Source of the DNA: Pocillopora verrucosa
Lineage: Eukaryota > Cnidaria > Anthozoa > Scleractinia > Pocilloporidae
Reading direction: 5' to 3'
Length of the DNA: 64,000 bases
NCBI RefSeq assembly: GCF_036669915.1
Contig: NC_089312.1
Location: 13,505,789-13,569,788, forward strand
The translations under genes were made by a program, and so were the position numbers. The notes under the pieces were generated by a model. The model searched no databases. It was not told the DNA's origin and saw only the letters and a list, made by a program, of their open reading frames with translations. Positions 12,706 through 25,200 of this stretch are shown here, in pieces; the stretch's first letter is position 1, and every line of letters begins with the position of its first letter.

Positions 12706-15700
12706 ATGGCTACTTTTTCAAAAAGACGCTTAGAAATTACGGGAGCTACTGCTCTAGCTGTCGCTAGCCTTTACATTCTTAAGAAATATGGACCTTCTGT
12801 GGGACGAAGGATCTTGAATAAACTACAACATGGAAGAAAAGCGAGATTGGCCATAGTAGAGTCGAGTTCAGGATCAAAAGTAAACCAAAGGACCGCAGCT
12901 TTGGACTCTACATTCATTTTACAAGCGTGGAGGCTATTGAAGATTCTTTTCCCTGGAATTTGGACGAAACAAGTTGGATTGTTGTTGCTTCATTCAGTTT
13001 GCCTTTTTGTCAGGACTTTTCTATCGATCTACGTGGCGACTCTCGACGGTCGAATAATAAGATCGGTAGTCCAGAAAAATGTCTTCAAGTTTGTTTTGTT
13101 ATTGACTAATTGGATTGGCGTTGCCATTCCAGCAACTTTCATTAACAGCATGATTCGATATCTGGAGAGCAAACTTTCGCTAGCCTTCCGAACAGAGTTG
13201 GTGAATTACGCTTACGATAATTATTTCTCTAACCAAACCTACTATCGTGTTGGGAACTTGGACGGGCGACTAGCAAATGCAGACGAGTGTTTAACAGAAG
13301 ATATACGCATGTTTTGCAGTTCAGTCGCTCATCTTTACTCTCATCTCACCAAACCTTGCCTAGATATTTTTGTTATTTGTTGGACCTTGGATGGAATGGC
13401 CAGAAAGAGAGGAACTTCGTGGAAGGTACCAGTCACCATAGCTGCTGTGGTGATTTATCTTACTGCGGAGATTTTAAGAAAGTTAAGTCCCAGGTTCGGC
13501 AAGATTGTCGCCGAAGAGTCACAGCGGAGGGGTCAGCTTAGATTCCTTCACTCTAGAGTGATTACAAATGCTGAGGAAATAGCCTTTTATGGTGGCCATA
13601 AGGTAGGTGAATTGTATGTACATGTTTTGATAATAAATTATCCTGGAGCACTAATGAATAATTAATTGGGGGTGGATAGGGGGCGGTGACCGAGAAGTAA
13701 AAAACCGGGAGGAAAAGGAAGTTGTAGCTTTTCAGTGAATAAAAATTAAAAAAAAAGAGACAACAACAATCAAAGGGCAAAACAAAACAAAATCAAAATG
13801 ATAAAAAAAAAAAAGAAATAAAAAACCACAGAAAATTAGGCAATTATGTGCTTTGAAAGGTCAATGCCTGTTATTTAACTTGAATAACCCATTCTAAGAA
13901 GAGCATAATACTGATACTCTAATCTTGACTACCATATGTCTGTTGATGTCTCAAGAGCTAAAAAAGACAGATCAACATAAATGTAGTTGCACAGCTATCT
14001 AGGCAATACCGATATTATATATTTTCAAACAATTCCCTTAATTTTTCCTCACAGATTATTTGACACAAGCAATCTTTGCCTTTGCTTAGTAATTTACACT
14101 ACACAGAAAAGAATCTAAAGGAGAAACTTTTGTGATAAATTTCCAAACCTTTAGGAATTAGACAATAAGGTCAACCACTATCCAAGGTTAAAAAACAGTA
14201 AACTAAATGTTTGAAGGAGGACAATTGTATTGAATATGGGGAAAACCATCTTTGAAATTAGATAGTGCTGTCACAATTCTAAGAGTCTGATAAGACATTT
14301 CTCTTAGGCTATGACCATCTTACATGAACAGCCTGTGCACACTGAGTCTCTGCCAATAATGTATGTTAGGTTGATCATTCTCCCCCCTTACCCCCCCCCC
14401 CCCTTCGTACTCAGAGAGTGACAAGCATCTAATTTCTTTTAACAACATCACCCCAGAATCTCACATTAAGTTCATGAGAATGACAGAAAGGATTGCCAAC
14501 AAAAGAAGCTCTTGATTGTTGAACAAATTCTCCTTGTTAGCATTGTAGGAAATGTTCAGAGAGCAGTATCAGGAATCTCCATACTGATGTTAGGGGGGGA
14601 AAGGTTAAAGGATGGTAACATAGTAATGAGTCTATGTGACTATAGCTACTTTGTTTTGTTTACAGGTTGAACTGTCGTTATTGAAACAAAGTTTTCAATC
14701 ATTAGCACAACAAATGGAGTTGCTCTTCAGCAAGCGTTTGTGGTTCATCATGCTGGAACAGTTCTTAATGAAGTATGTGTGGAGTGCATCAGGTCTTGTC
14801 ATGGTTGGATCAAGCATATTGACAGGAAAAGGTTGATGTCAAAAGTTTTCACCAAATGTGCATTACTCATGTGACTCTCTTTATTTACTGTGTTCCTTTT
14901 TGGGTGTGAAAAGTGCTTCAGATCTTAAGACAAATCTACATGTAGCCAAATTACTGAGTGTATACATTTTGTCTACATGTATGGAGGGTATCTTTTTAAT
15001 GAGTTAACTTAATTTTCAAAAATCAGTATTGTTAAAGCAGGTTTGGTATGGTACATGACTGTACAGTATTGTGCAAAAGTAATTTGCAAAATGAAAGCAA
15101 GAACTTTTTTTTGTTTTTGTACATTGTCAAGTTTCCTCAAAATTTTGTGTGAAAATTTTTGTAAAGATTTGCACCCTCAATTTGCATCATTTTGCTAGAA
15201 CAAAGAGCAGTTACTCTATTTCTTTGAATGTACAACACCATATGAAAGTTTGCAATGAAAAATATCTTTATGCTGAGAAATTTAAAAATTTGAGGAATTG
15301 GCAAAAGTTTAATTGAATATAGTTATTATAATTATTATGATAACATTTTGAGAGAGTCAACAATTTTGGAGGTGTTGTGATAATTTTATAGATTCCTAAA
15401 GTTGACCTTTTTTAATTATTTCAAAGTATAGATTTCAGAATTACAATATCCTTTCTTGGGTGTGGCTAAAATATTTTTATTGCTCTTTATAAAGCCCTGC
15501 AAAAGTAATGCCCTACTTAATGTTTCTTTTTATTTAGGGACTGAAAAAGAACAACTGGGGCCGGCAGATCAAGGTGTAAGTGAAAGAACTGAACATGTAA
15601 CAACATCACGCTCGCTGATGGTTTCTGCTGCAGATGCCATAGAAAGGGTCATGTCTTCGTACAAGGAGGTGAGCATTGAAAATACAATTTAATGAAATAT

Positions 15701-18700
15701 TTATTTGTAATTTCTGTATTTAAAATTATTGGTTGTTTCCCTGTCTAAAGGATTGATTAATGTTTGTCAGGACATGCTTAAAACACTGTTTATGACTAAT
15801 TAGTGTATGTTTGCAAACAGACATACCATTAATTGAGTTGTGCAACGATTATTTAGGTGACGCACACTGTATGCACTAATCTGCTGCTTCTGAAAGCATA
15901 TTGTTGCAAAACATTAAAAGAAAGTAGTTTCAAAAGCTGAGAATGTACTTGTACTAAGCCTTAATTGAGGCATGTGTCTTCCACTTTTTTGGATTCTGAC
16001 TCCCTTCAGCAGTCAGTGGCAAAAAATAACTATAGTAAAGGGTTTTTCATGACACAGTTCTGAGTATTTGGCTGCTATATTGTTATATTCTAATTTAAAG
16101 CACTTAAATTTGTAAATCTTGGCTAAATGGTTGTTCTTTTTTTTCAGAAACACCAATTAAGATTTTAATCAATATTTTTGTCTTCTGCATTCTGTTAGAT
16201 TATAGAGCTGAGTGGTTACACAGCCAGAGTATCAGAGATGCTTGATGTTTTTGAAGATGTTCAACAGGGGCACTGTGAACGACAGATCTCACGAGAGTTG
16301 ACACAGGTGGAGGACTCTCTTCTTGAGGAAAAGGAGCATTCCAGTGTGGGGGTACATGGTGAAGTTGTTGATTTAAATCAAATGCCTGGTGGTGAAGTAG
16401 TGGATACAGAGGGTAGTATTGTCCTGAAAGATGTTGCTATTATCACGCCATGTGGCGATGTGGTTGTGTCAAGTTTATCATTTGAGGTGAGCTATGAAAT
16501 GAATCAAGTAATGGTGGATAATGATTATACAACCAAGTGGAGTCAAATTCAGTCTGAAAATGTGAGGTCCAGTTGTTTAGACAGCAATTTGACAGATAAA
16601 TCTTTATCCAGCAGATCTGTTAGCTAAAGAAAATGCACTGCTCTAACCATTGGATAGAAGTTTATCTAGTAGATAGCTCCCTTTAAACAACCAGGGCCAG
16701 GAGTTCAATACATGAAATACATGAAGTCTGTATTAATAACATTGTACACTAATGATTGGTGGTGTTTAGAGTTGTACAGGCATGACATGTCGCTCAAGAC
16801 TGTCCAATCACAAGCATGATGAATACTCTGTGGAATAAATGCTCAAATTAGACTGCTGATAGCCTTGATTACAATAGAAAAATTGTTTAATTTTTGACTA
16901 TGCTGATGACTAGTAGTCGTAATAATCATCAGTTGCATGTACATGTAAGTGTATGGCATGAAGTTGTGTTTGAAGATGAAATACTTACTACTGGTAACTG
17001 CACTTTCAATCAACAGATATTCCACTATAATTTTTTATGTTCATTCTTGATTTAACTTAATTTTCTCAGATGGAACCAGGAATGCATCTGTTGATCACAG
17101 GTCCAAATGGTTGTGGTAAAAGTTCATTATTTCGTATTCTCGGTGGTCTGTGGCCAGTTTACAAAGGATTCTTAGCAAAACCTCCCCCAAGCCACATGTT
17201 CTACATACCACAAAGGTGGGCTGTGCGACTATACAATCTATATTGATTTATATAACAAAATACTTTTAGCTCTGCTTTTGGTTTTAGACTGCTTAATTTA
17301 TCTTTTTCTTTTCAGCTTTTTGTCCTTTAAGTTATGGCATATTGACCCACTAGAACATGTAAATATTTTGTTTACCAGAGAATGATTTTGACACTTACTT
17401 GTTAATAATGACAGAACCTACTGAAATTGGGATGTTAAATGCAAGTTCTCTTGGGTCAATTACACTTTTTAACAATTAACTATTTAGTAAAAATTAATCT
17501 GTTGTTAATAATAGTAGTGAAAAGTACAATCTTACCCTCAATTATCTTGATAATGTTTCAAACAACTTGGGTCTTGGGTTAACTGACTGGTTTGAATCAT
17601 TTATTCCAGGTAAACACAGAACTATTTGGTACTGTATATTGTACTGTAACTGTCATGGGACAGTATTTTTAAACATTAAAATAAAATATTCATGCCTGCT
17701 ATACTGTTAACTGTAAAGATCAAATAAGCAATAAATAAATTATACATGGTAATTAATTGAAACTGTTACTTATGTTTTTAGACCCTACATGCCTATTGGT
17801 TCACTTCGTGATCAAGTGATTTACCCTCACACTTTTGAAGACATGCATGTCCATGGCATTACTGATGATGACTTAGAGACTATTTTGACCACAGTTCACC
17901 TGCAGTACATCATCAAAAGGGAAGGAGGTCTGATATTTTATCCCTAGGAAAAGTCATAATTTAAATGATCTGTGAATTCCTAAAAATGACGTGACATCTT
18001 ATTTAATCCTGAAGTTTGTGAAATTTAACTTACTTTTGTGAAATTAAGTCACTGGAGTAACAGGTTACAAGTTAACACATGTATGTGTAAGGTATGCTGC
18101 CATATTTAAATTATTTTGAAATATCCCAATTAAAGTGTTCCAAAACCCCCACTAGTGCTCAATCTCCCTAATAGGGGTGGGGGGGGGAGGGGGGGATTAG
18201 GGAAGTATGATCATTAACATGGACTTCTCCTTTCTGGCTTTGAGATTAAGCTTTTGTATACTCTTAATTACATATTTATAGTCAGCTGTGATGCATAATT
18301 AGTACATTATTGTTGGTAATTTATTTGTATGCTGTGTTATATTTTGAAGGGTGGGATGCCATCAAGGAATGGAAGGATGTGTTCTCAGGTGGAGAAAAAC
18401 AGAGAATGGGAATGGCACGTCTCTTCTATCACAAGTGTGTTCTAATTATCATCCAACTCTTCTAATTTTAATTAGCTCAATTGACATAAAAAGAGTTATT
18501 CACTGATTGTCATAAGCTAATTTGATTATCACTCCATTTCACTTGCCTGACTGTATATAATTTGCCTTCATTGGTCTGCTTTTGCCGCTGAAATAAAATG
18601 ATATGGGCAAAAGTGTGTGCAAATTTGCAAGAGAAAATGTTTAATCACCATGACTCACTCAGACATCAGAGACTTTAACTCTTTTGCTCCCAAGATCTCA

Positions 18701-19737
18701 TTTTAGTAATTCTCCTCGCTGACTGACATTCAATTATTATGATATGTTAGTTTTAATTAAGAGCTTGGTTTTAGATCAACTAATAATCCCTTAATTGATA
18801 TTTTTCTTTATTCTTGTCACTTTTATGCTAGATACTGTATTGATATTGTACAGGGTAACGATATATTCTATCTTGGTCAGGACTGGGGTTAAAGGTTTAG
18901 AAGGGTTAGACCAGTCCAATGATATAATTTTAACAATAAAATTTGCTGCTGATTTGCAGGCCACAGTTTGCTCTTCTTGATGAGTGTACTAGTGCTGTGA
19001 GCATTGATGTTGAAGGGAGTATTTTCCAAGCTGCCAAAGATGAAGGCATAAGTCTGTTAAGCATCTCACACAGACCTTCACTCTGGTTTGTATTTAATTA
19101 AGAACATTTTCTGTTGAAATGTAATGTAAATTACTGGAAATTGTTTGATGAGAACCTTTCATACAGTTACTGTTTTAACTATGATGTTCACATCCCATAA
19201 AAGCAGGGCTATAAAGTTGTAGGTCATGAGGAGTCACTTGAAAGTATCTGAATTACAGCCTATGCACATACATGTACAGCTTGATGTGCAAGACTTCAGT
19301 AAACACTTACATGGAATGGTACTTTCTTTAGACTCCACTTTTGAAACTGTTTTTAATTAGAGAGTTTCTGTTTTCATCTGCAATTTCATGCATTTTAGTT
19401 CAGGAAACAGGAAAAAATGTGCCAAAAAGTATGTGTATACAGAAAAAATTAGGGGAATAGGATGATAGCTCTAAGAGCCCAGAACTTCCCATCATATTAG
19501 CACATCAAAGACCCCTCTTTTTTTCCTTACAGGAAATTTCACACACATTTGCTACAGTTTGATGGAGAAGGTGGATGGCGCTGGGAGGAACTGAACACTG
19601 CCACCAGACTCACACTGAATGAAGAGAAACAGAAACTTGAATCCCAGCTTGCAGGAGTTCCTAAGATGCAGCAAAGATTACAGGAGTTGTGTTCTCTTCT
19701 TGGGGAGGACTCAGTTTTGTGTATAAAGAAGTCATAA
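12706..19737 (+). CDS. ABCD1/ABCD2-like: Peroxisomal ABC half-transporter, ABCD1/ABCD2 (ALDP) type
   Basis: Exons: 12706-13602, 14666-14831, 15538-15668, 16199-16486, 17070-17215, 17782-17927, 18350-18434, 18960-19085, 19533-19737. They total 2190 bp (729 residues plus stop), all in phase and close to the 740-745 residues of vertebrate ABCD1/2. The ATG at 12706 (AAATATGGCT) is the first in-frame ATG. Exon 1 carries the transmembrane domain with [41 protein letters not shown] and the EAA-like [10 protein letters not shown] at about 288-297. Exon 2 has [11 protein letters not shown]. In the nucleotide-binding domain: Walker [10 protein letters not shown] (505-513), signature FSGGEKQR (603-610), Walker B LLDEC (625-629) and switch His in SISHR (657). 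All catalytic motifs are intact. The family imports very-long-chain acyl-CoAs into peroxisomes as a dimer. Sequence similarity (e.g. [13 protein letters not shown]) favours ABCD1/2 over ABCD3/4. Confidence 0.95.
14404..14610 (+). repeat. Interspersed repeat family R1 (AGGGTTAA-ended), copy 1
   Basis: About 200 bp in the first intron of the ABCD gene. Landmarks common to the family: GTGACnAGCATCTAATTTCT at the left, then a GAATnA..ATGAGAATgA block, AAGAAGCTcTTGATTGTT, AAATTCTCCTTGT, GAGAATA..GGAnAAT, and ATACTGATGTTAGGG at the right. Other copies are at 27114-27324, 29546-29755 (-), 35451-35662, 41961-42150 and 54146-54362. No coding capacity is present. Confidence 0.75.
18672..18906 (+). repeat. 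Interspersed repeat family R2, copy 1
   Basis: Begins TTTAACTCTTTTGCTCCCAA and continues with ATCTCAT...AATTCTCCTCGCTGACTG...TGATATGTTAG...GATCAACTAATAATCCC; it ends with GATATTGTA..., TCTTGGTCA and GGGTTAAAGG. A reverse-oriented relative lies at 25134-25352. The ends are imperfectly complementary (TTTAACTC... against ...GGTTAAAGG), suggesting a non-autonomous element. It lies in an ABCD intron immediately before the Walker B exon. Confidence 0.6.
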
Positions 19738-20018
19738 AAAGATGGCAGAATACCTTGGAAACCTTAACTTCTTTATTGGTGCTGTGATTTTAGGCTGGTG
19801 AACAAGCTGACTCATTAAAGCCAGCAGAATGCGCATGTGGTAGAACCAATGAGAAAGCCTGCTTTCACACTATGCATTTCCCTCATCCCATTTTATTAAA
19901 TTTGTTATTTGCTGACATTTTCAAAAGGAAAACATTGATAATTTATTTAGACATTGAATTAAACTTATTCTAAACTTAAACCTAGGCATAGATTATAGCC
20001 ACTTCCATTGGTACACTT

Positions 20019-20024
20019 AATAAA
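20019..20024 (+). terminator. Polyadenylation signal of the ABCD gene
   Basis: An AATAAA hexamer 282 bp after the ABCD stop codon. It is the first canonical signal on the sense strand downstream of the gene and precedes the MITE at 20076. The cleavage site is not determined. Confidence 0.5.
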
Positions 20025-20075
20025 ACATAATTGTTAATGGTTACTGGTTAAAGAGATCAGGTGATTATTGCATCT

Positions 20076-20405
20076 TACATGACGAGCTTTGCTCAAGAAA
20101 AGAATTCTCACCAGGGATGCGTAATATGATCCATAGGCTTGTCAAAGTAAAGCGAGAGGGCTCAATTAGCAAGTGAAAGCGATGTGTTTGTGTCTGCTTT
20201 AAGGTTTTGGGTTACTCTCGCCATGCAATTTGGACGCCGAAAAGTGCCAAAAAAGTAATTACTGAAAATTCATCCGCAACACCTCGGTCGTTCTGTGGGC
20301 GCGAAGTCAGTTCTTCTCTTACAGTTAATAATTGCCAGGCGGATCTCAGATCTGCCTCAGCCTCATTTGCATAAATTCTTTTGGTGAGCAAAGCTCGTCA
20401 TGTTA
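20076..20405. mobile_element. MITE-like element with ~20-bp terminal inverted repeats
   Basis: The left end TACATGACGAGCTTTGCTCA (20076-20095) is matched by the reverse complement of TGAGCAAAGCTCGTCATGTTA (20385-20405), with only an extra base near the outer end. The interior (about 290 bp) has no open frame of note. Size and termini fit a miniature inverted-repeat transposable element. I could not identify a convincing target-site duplication, so the superfamily is unassigned. It lies just downstream of the ABCD polyadenylation signal. Confidence 0.75.
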
Positions 20406-22282
20406 AGGATGATTTCTGAATTATTTTGCAAAATATTTGGAGGTGATATGAATCGTTTCTATTCATGTCTAGCAGTTTTATAATTTATTGAGTGGCTTGA
20501 TCTATGTCCTGTTTGACTGCAGCAAATAATTATTTGATTATGATAAACAATCGTTTTAAAATTTCATTTTTATCTTGTATGGAAGCAATTGTAATGGGAC
20601 AGCATGCATTATATCCAAAAATATTGTCCAAAATTACATCATTCCAAGTGGTGTAAATTATTGTAGCATTTGTTTATTGTAGATTTAATATTATTGATAA
20701 ATTAAATTTATCACAAGTTGTAAGACATTCGAAGAAAAAAATTTTATCAAAATCTTTCTGATATTTTTTTGTTTCAGGTGTGGTAAATAAAACAAATTTC
20801 ACTCTTGAAAGGAAGTTGAAATTTCTCAGTTTTGATTTTAGTGAGTTTTGTGGACAGTACTTGATCTGCAAAAAGAATTTCCTGTAGATGATGATAACAA
20901 CATTAATAATAACGATGGTTAGCTCCGCTTTTAGGCTTGGCTAAATCTATATATTAAACAAAGCATCATGGGAAGGGCTTTCAATCGTTAATCCAGTGAA
21001 CACGGACGTGTGGTCAACCATGGAGAGCCTAGTCTTTATTCGAGCCAAGACATTGATTACTAGGGGAATAGGGCACTTTTGGGCAAAGTTGGCAGGCTGA
21101 AACCTTTTCGTATACTTTGGATGAATGTTTAAATGGATATTTTTTCGAAACTCTTAGAGAATTACGGTCAACCATTTGCAGTTTCTTATAATTCCCAGAG
21201 CTTGAGGTTGCCACGTATCAAAGTTGGGAATCGGAATCCCAGTCGACCAAACTGCACTGAATTAACACATGTTTTCGTTACGGACGCGGTAAGAATCTCC
21301 ACCATATTTATCAGAGAATATATGTTTAAATTGAGAACAAAACATTTTAACTTCAACTGCAACTTGGCTTGATATACGAGCTACACGTCATATAATTCGT
21401 TCATGGATGTTTATGGTGAATCTGAATTGGAAGAAAATTAATTGATACGACCTATACCCCATACTCTCTATCGCCGTGGTAGACCCCACCTGTAGATAAA
21501 AAGAAAGCGAGAGTTTATATAAGTTAATGAAAATTTCGAACACGAGATACCCAAAGCCCATATCATTATCACTTTGTTGAGCATGGTGGCACTTTTTGCG
21601 GGCTGGAAAGGAGACTGGCAGACTGGAATGTATTTTGGCCCTCCCTCACGCTTGCGTGATTGTTCAGACTGCTTGTTGTCATTTTTTTTTTCTTTTTATC
21701 AACGGCACTCCAAAGTGATAATATTTATAATACAGTTTATGTTCTTAGGCAAAAATATACTTTGGTGTCCCTCAGAGTCATTTTAACCCTCGCCGGATTC
21801 TCGGGCTATAATGATTTTGAGTTGAGCCCACATTGGCCCGCAACGGCCGTGGCGTGACCTCGAACACTTGAAATCGTTTCGAAAAATCCAGTTGGCGTGT
21901 GCTTGGCTTGAACTTTTACTTTAAATAAAGCCGCAGACATATTGATAATTACCGACAAAGTTCAGGGACTAGAATCACTTCCGTAAAATCGGCACCATCT
22001 ATGAATATCCACTTAGCAACGAAACCGAAAACAGCTAAAGCCACCTCTGATGTCACCTACATAGACCATCTCGTCAGTGACGTTATTTTTCCGTTTTTGA
22101 CATCCGGAAGCCAGGGTTCATAACCAAATATGGTAATGATAACAGGCTAACTTCTTGTGCCTGGTGCAAGCTGAAACCTTTGCAGCTTATTTCGAAATCG
22201 CTTTGCTCCTTTCTTTTTGTGCGAGAAGACGGCAAGTTAGTCCAACCAATTCTAATCGATGGTCTCACCAACCTTAGGAAGG
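20406..22282. other. Intergenic between ABCD gene and DD3-3 copy B
   Basis: No exon recognised. The stretch must contain the copy B promoter. A CCTTAG followed by GAAGG just before the copy B ATG (22283) could be a 3' splice acceptor, which would imply a 5' UTR intron as in copies A, C and D, but the polypyrimidine tract is weak and this is undecided. Confidence 0.4.
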
Positions 22283-25200
22283 ATGAATCTTTGCTATATT
22301 TCGGTGCTTGTCTGGGCTATTTCTCGCTGTTATGGAGACGTCTACTTGCACAATCCCCGTGGAAGCAATAATCGGTTGAACGAGAGATCGGCTCAGAGAA
22401 GAAATGCTAACAGACTCTTTGATTCTCAGGTAAAGAATAGCGTTTAAGCAAGTGGCTGTTGCCCTTGGAAAGCCACAATAAGCGTACATCTCAAAAGCTA
22501 CTTAATTGCCGTGATGCGCGTGGATGATTTTATGTCATGGTATTCCAACTTGATAAACTTGTCAGATGGTAGAGCTAACACTCTGTGCTAAATTGAGAGC
22601 TCATAAGAAAACGGAAAAGTTGTTTCGGGGAAAGTGACGAATGAATCAAGTTATAATTAGGCGTTAGCCTACCAGGGACTTTGAAGGCGACATAGGTGAG
22701 AGTCAACACTTTTGTTCTCGAAAAAACTTTGAGATTTTTATGGTTGGCTGGAAGTGGTAGGTTCAGCATTGTGATTTAGTTTTTTAGTTAAACCCTCCAG
22801 CTGTCGATATCTGAGAAGTAAATCCCCTTACTAGCTCCAATTTATTTTCTCGTAGCTAAGTGAAGAGAATTCGATTTCTTATCAACAAAATGCCCGCATG
22901 TTGACAAGGCTGTCATCTCTTTTCCATAAATTATTTGCTACAGGATATTGTTTTGATAACTATTATTAGGGTCACTTGCTAACTGCTTTCATGAGGAAGT
23001 TGAACAAGAGCCTGTTGTCGGAAGAAGCTCTTGTTTTTAAGAAGCATTTGCATTGTTCAATTTATTTTTGGCTGGTCACCACAAGCACTTGACCAAGCAT
23101 CCTAAAAAAGACAATTATTTAAAACTACTCTACGATCAAAGGGAAATTCTTGAAATAACCCCTCTTTCTAACACTTAACAGAATTTGAAGTGGTGCCAGA
23201 AAAAAAATGTGCCATATAGTACTCTGAACTGAAAGGTCTGAGTCATGTTAACTTTACAAGTCTGGAGCTGTAGCTTGAATTCTAAGTCTAAGGAGTAGTA
23301 CTGCCTGCCTCAGTCCAAAAACTAGTCTATTCTTCTTAATTTCCCAACATTTTTATTCCTTTGAAATTGGAAGCTGTTGACCTCTTGTTATTGGGCAAAA
23401 AATGGCAAAGAGAAGATTGGTTTTTGGGATCAGTAACCATCAGGATTCTGAAAAAAAAGGCCACAGGACCTGGTCAGAACATTGGGTTTTTAGGAAGGAC
23501 TCACACAATAATTCTCTTCACCCAGGTGTATCAAAAGGTTCCAAGAAATTGCTAGGAAATGCTAGGGGCAGCCTTATGATGGACTGGCATCGTGTCCAGG
23601 TAGAATTACTGTTACTGGCAGTTTACATACAATACTTTTTTTTCACAGAATAATAATCGAGGTGGATATAATGTTGGAGACAAGACAGATAAAGCTGCGA
23701 CAAGTGCTAAAGACCAATATAATATGGTAACCTCTATTTTGATTCTAAAGTAGAGCATTGTCAGAGGTAATCATATGTACAGGGAAAATGTGAAGATTTT
23801 TGAACCCCTGTCAGGAATTCAGGATCTCATTTTCATTTTTATCATGAGTTGTTTATTATAAGTATTTCTATCACACAATAATTCTTCATATTAAGTAATG
23901 TTCCTACATGTAAACTGTTTTTCTCTCTCCAGAAATTTTTCCAAAGTGGACCCAAGAGTGGACCCAAAAGTGGAGGGAAATCATTTCTCACATTTGAGTG
24001 GACCAATCAACATGGCTCTGGGGGAAATGACATAAACCCTCACAAGATGAACAGTAATGTTGTTTTGCAATACATGTGTCAGCCATTAGCAGACAAACCT
24101 GATGATAATACTAAACGCAATGGTATAAATACAAACACACCGAAGTTCACTGCTACAAAAAAGAAAGATGCAGAGAAGCATAATGAGTATGAATCAAGGA
24201 AAAATGGAGATAATGATAATAACAGAGGACTACATGAGTCATGGGAGTGGTATGATAAATGCAGAAGAAGGGAACGCAATGGAGGTGAGTTTTTTTTTTA
24301 ACTTTTTCTAGTTGACCTTAATTTTCTGACACCTAAAAAACCTAGAGAATTAATGTACATGAATCAATGATAAGTATTCATCTACTGGCTCTTATTTCCT
24401 TTGCTTGTCTATAAATTTGTGTTTTGGAAAATTAGGCCCTTGAAGATTTTCTCAAATATAATGAAATGATATTCATGTGACATCTAATATTCATTTAACC
24501 TGGTGCACTGAATTTGCTGTAGTGTAAGCTACAGCTCAAAGGTAATGGAACCAAAATATGTGGGTATAATGGGCATAGCACACAGGAAAGACCATGCCAT
24601 GAATATGTCTCCATGTACTGTCATGTACAATCCATTAAAAGATCATGGTTCAATGCTTTGTAGACCTGAGTTGTTTAGATCTCTACATTGCTGTCACAGG
24701 GTCACAGTGTCCCAAACAGGCTGAAATCTTGTTGAATCATTCTCTATTATTTGTTCTTATAAGAAATTCTCACTAACTCTCTATATAAATTTCTCAGGTT
24801 TGTTCACAGCTGATCAAAAGCTAGCTGGTAAAGAGAGTATCTACACCAGACAGAATCCCACAGGCACACGACGAGGATACGAGTGCCCAGAGGAGAGAGA
24901 TTATTATCCTTATTGGCATCCTACAGAATGGAAAGACATTGCAGTTTTAACAAGTGATACATCCCAGTGTGAATATTACAAAAAGCACAGCTTCAATGTT
25001 GAACCCAAAGGTAAATATTTATAGGCTCTAGAATTAAAAATTATACAGTAACTTTTTGGATTTTTTTTGTTGTAATAAGTGACCAGTCGTAAGTTGCTTG
25101 CATGGTCTGCACCTGTACTTGACCATATACTGTAAATGTGCTTCTCAACCCTTTTACTTCCAGGAGTGACTGAAAGGGAATTTCTCCTCAGTACAATATC

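Noticed and set aside
22259..22282. Upstream ATG as the start of copy B
   Set aside because: It would place eight polar residues before the signal peptide, and a potential 3' splice acceptor lies between it and 22283. Kept as an alternative only.
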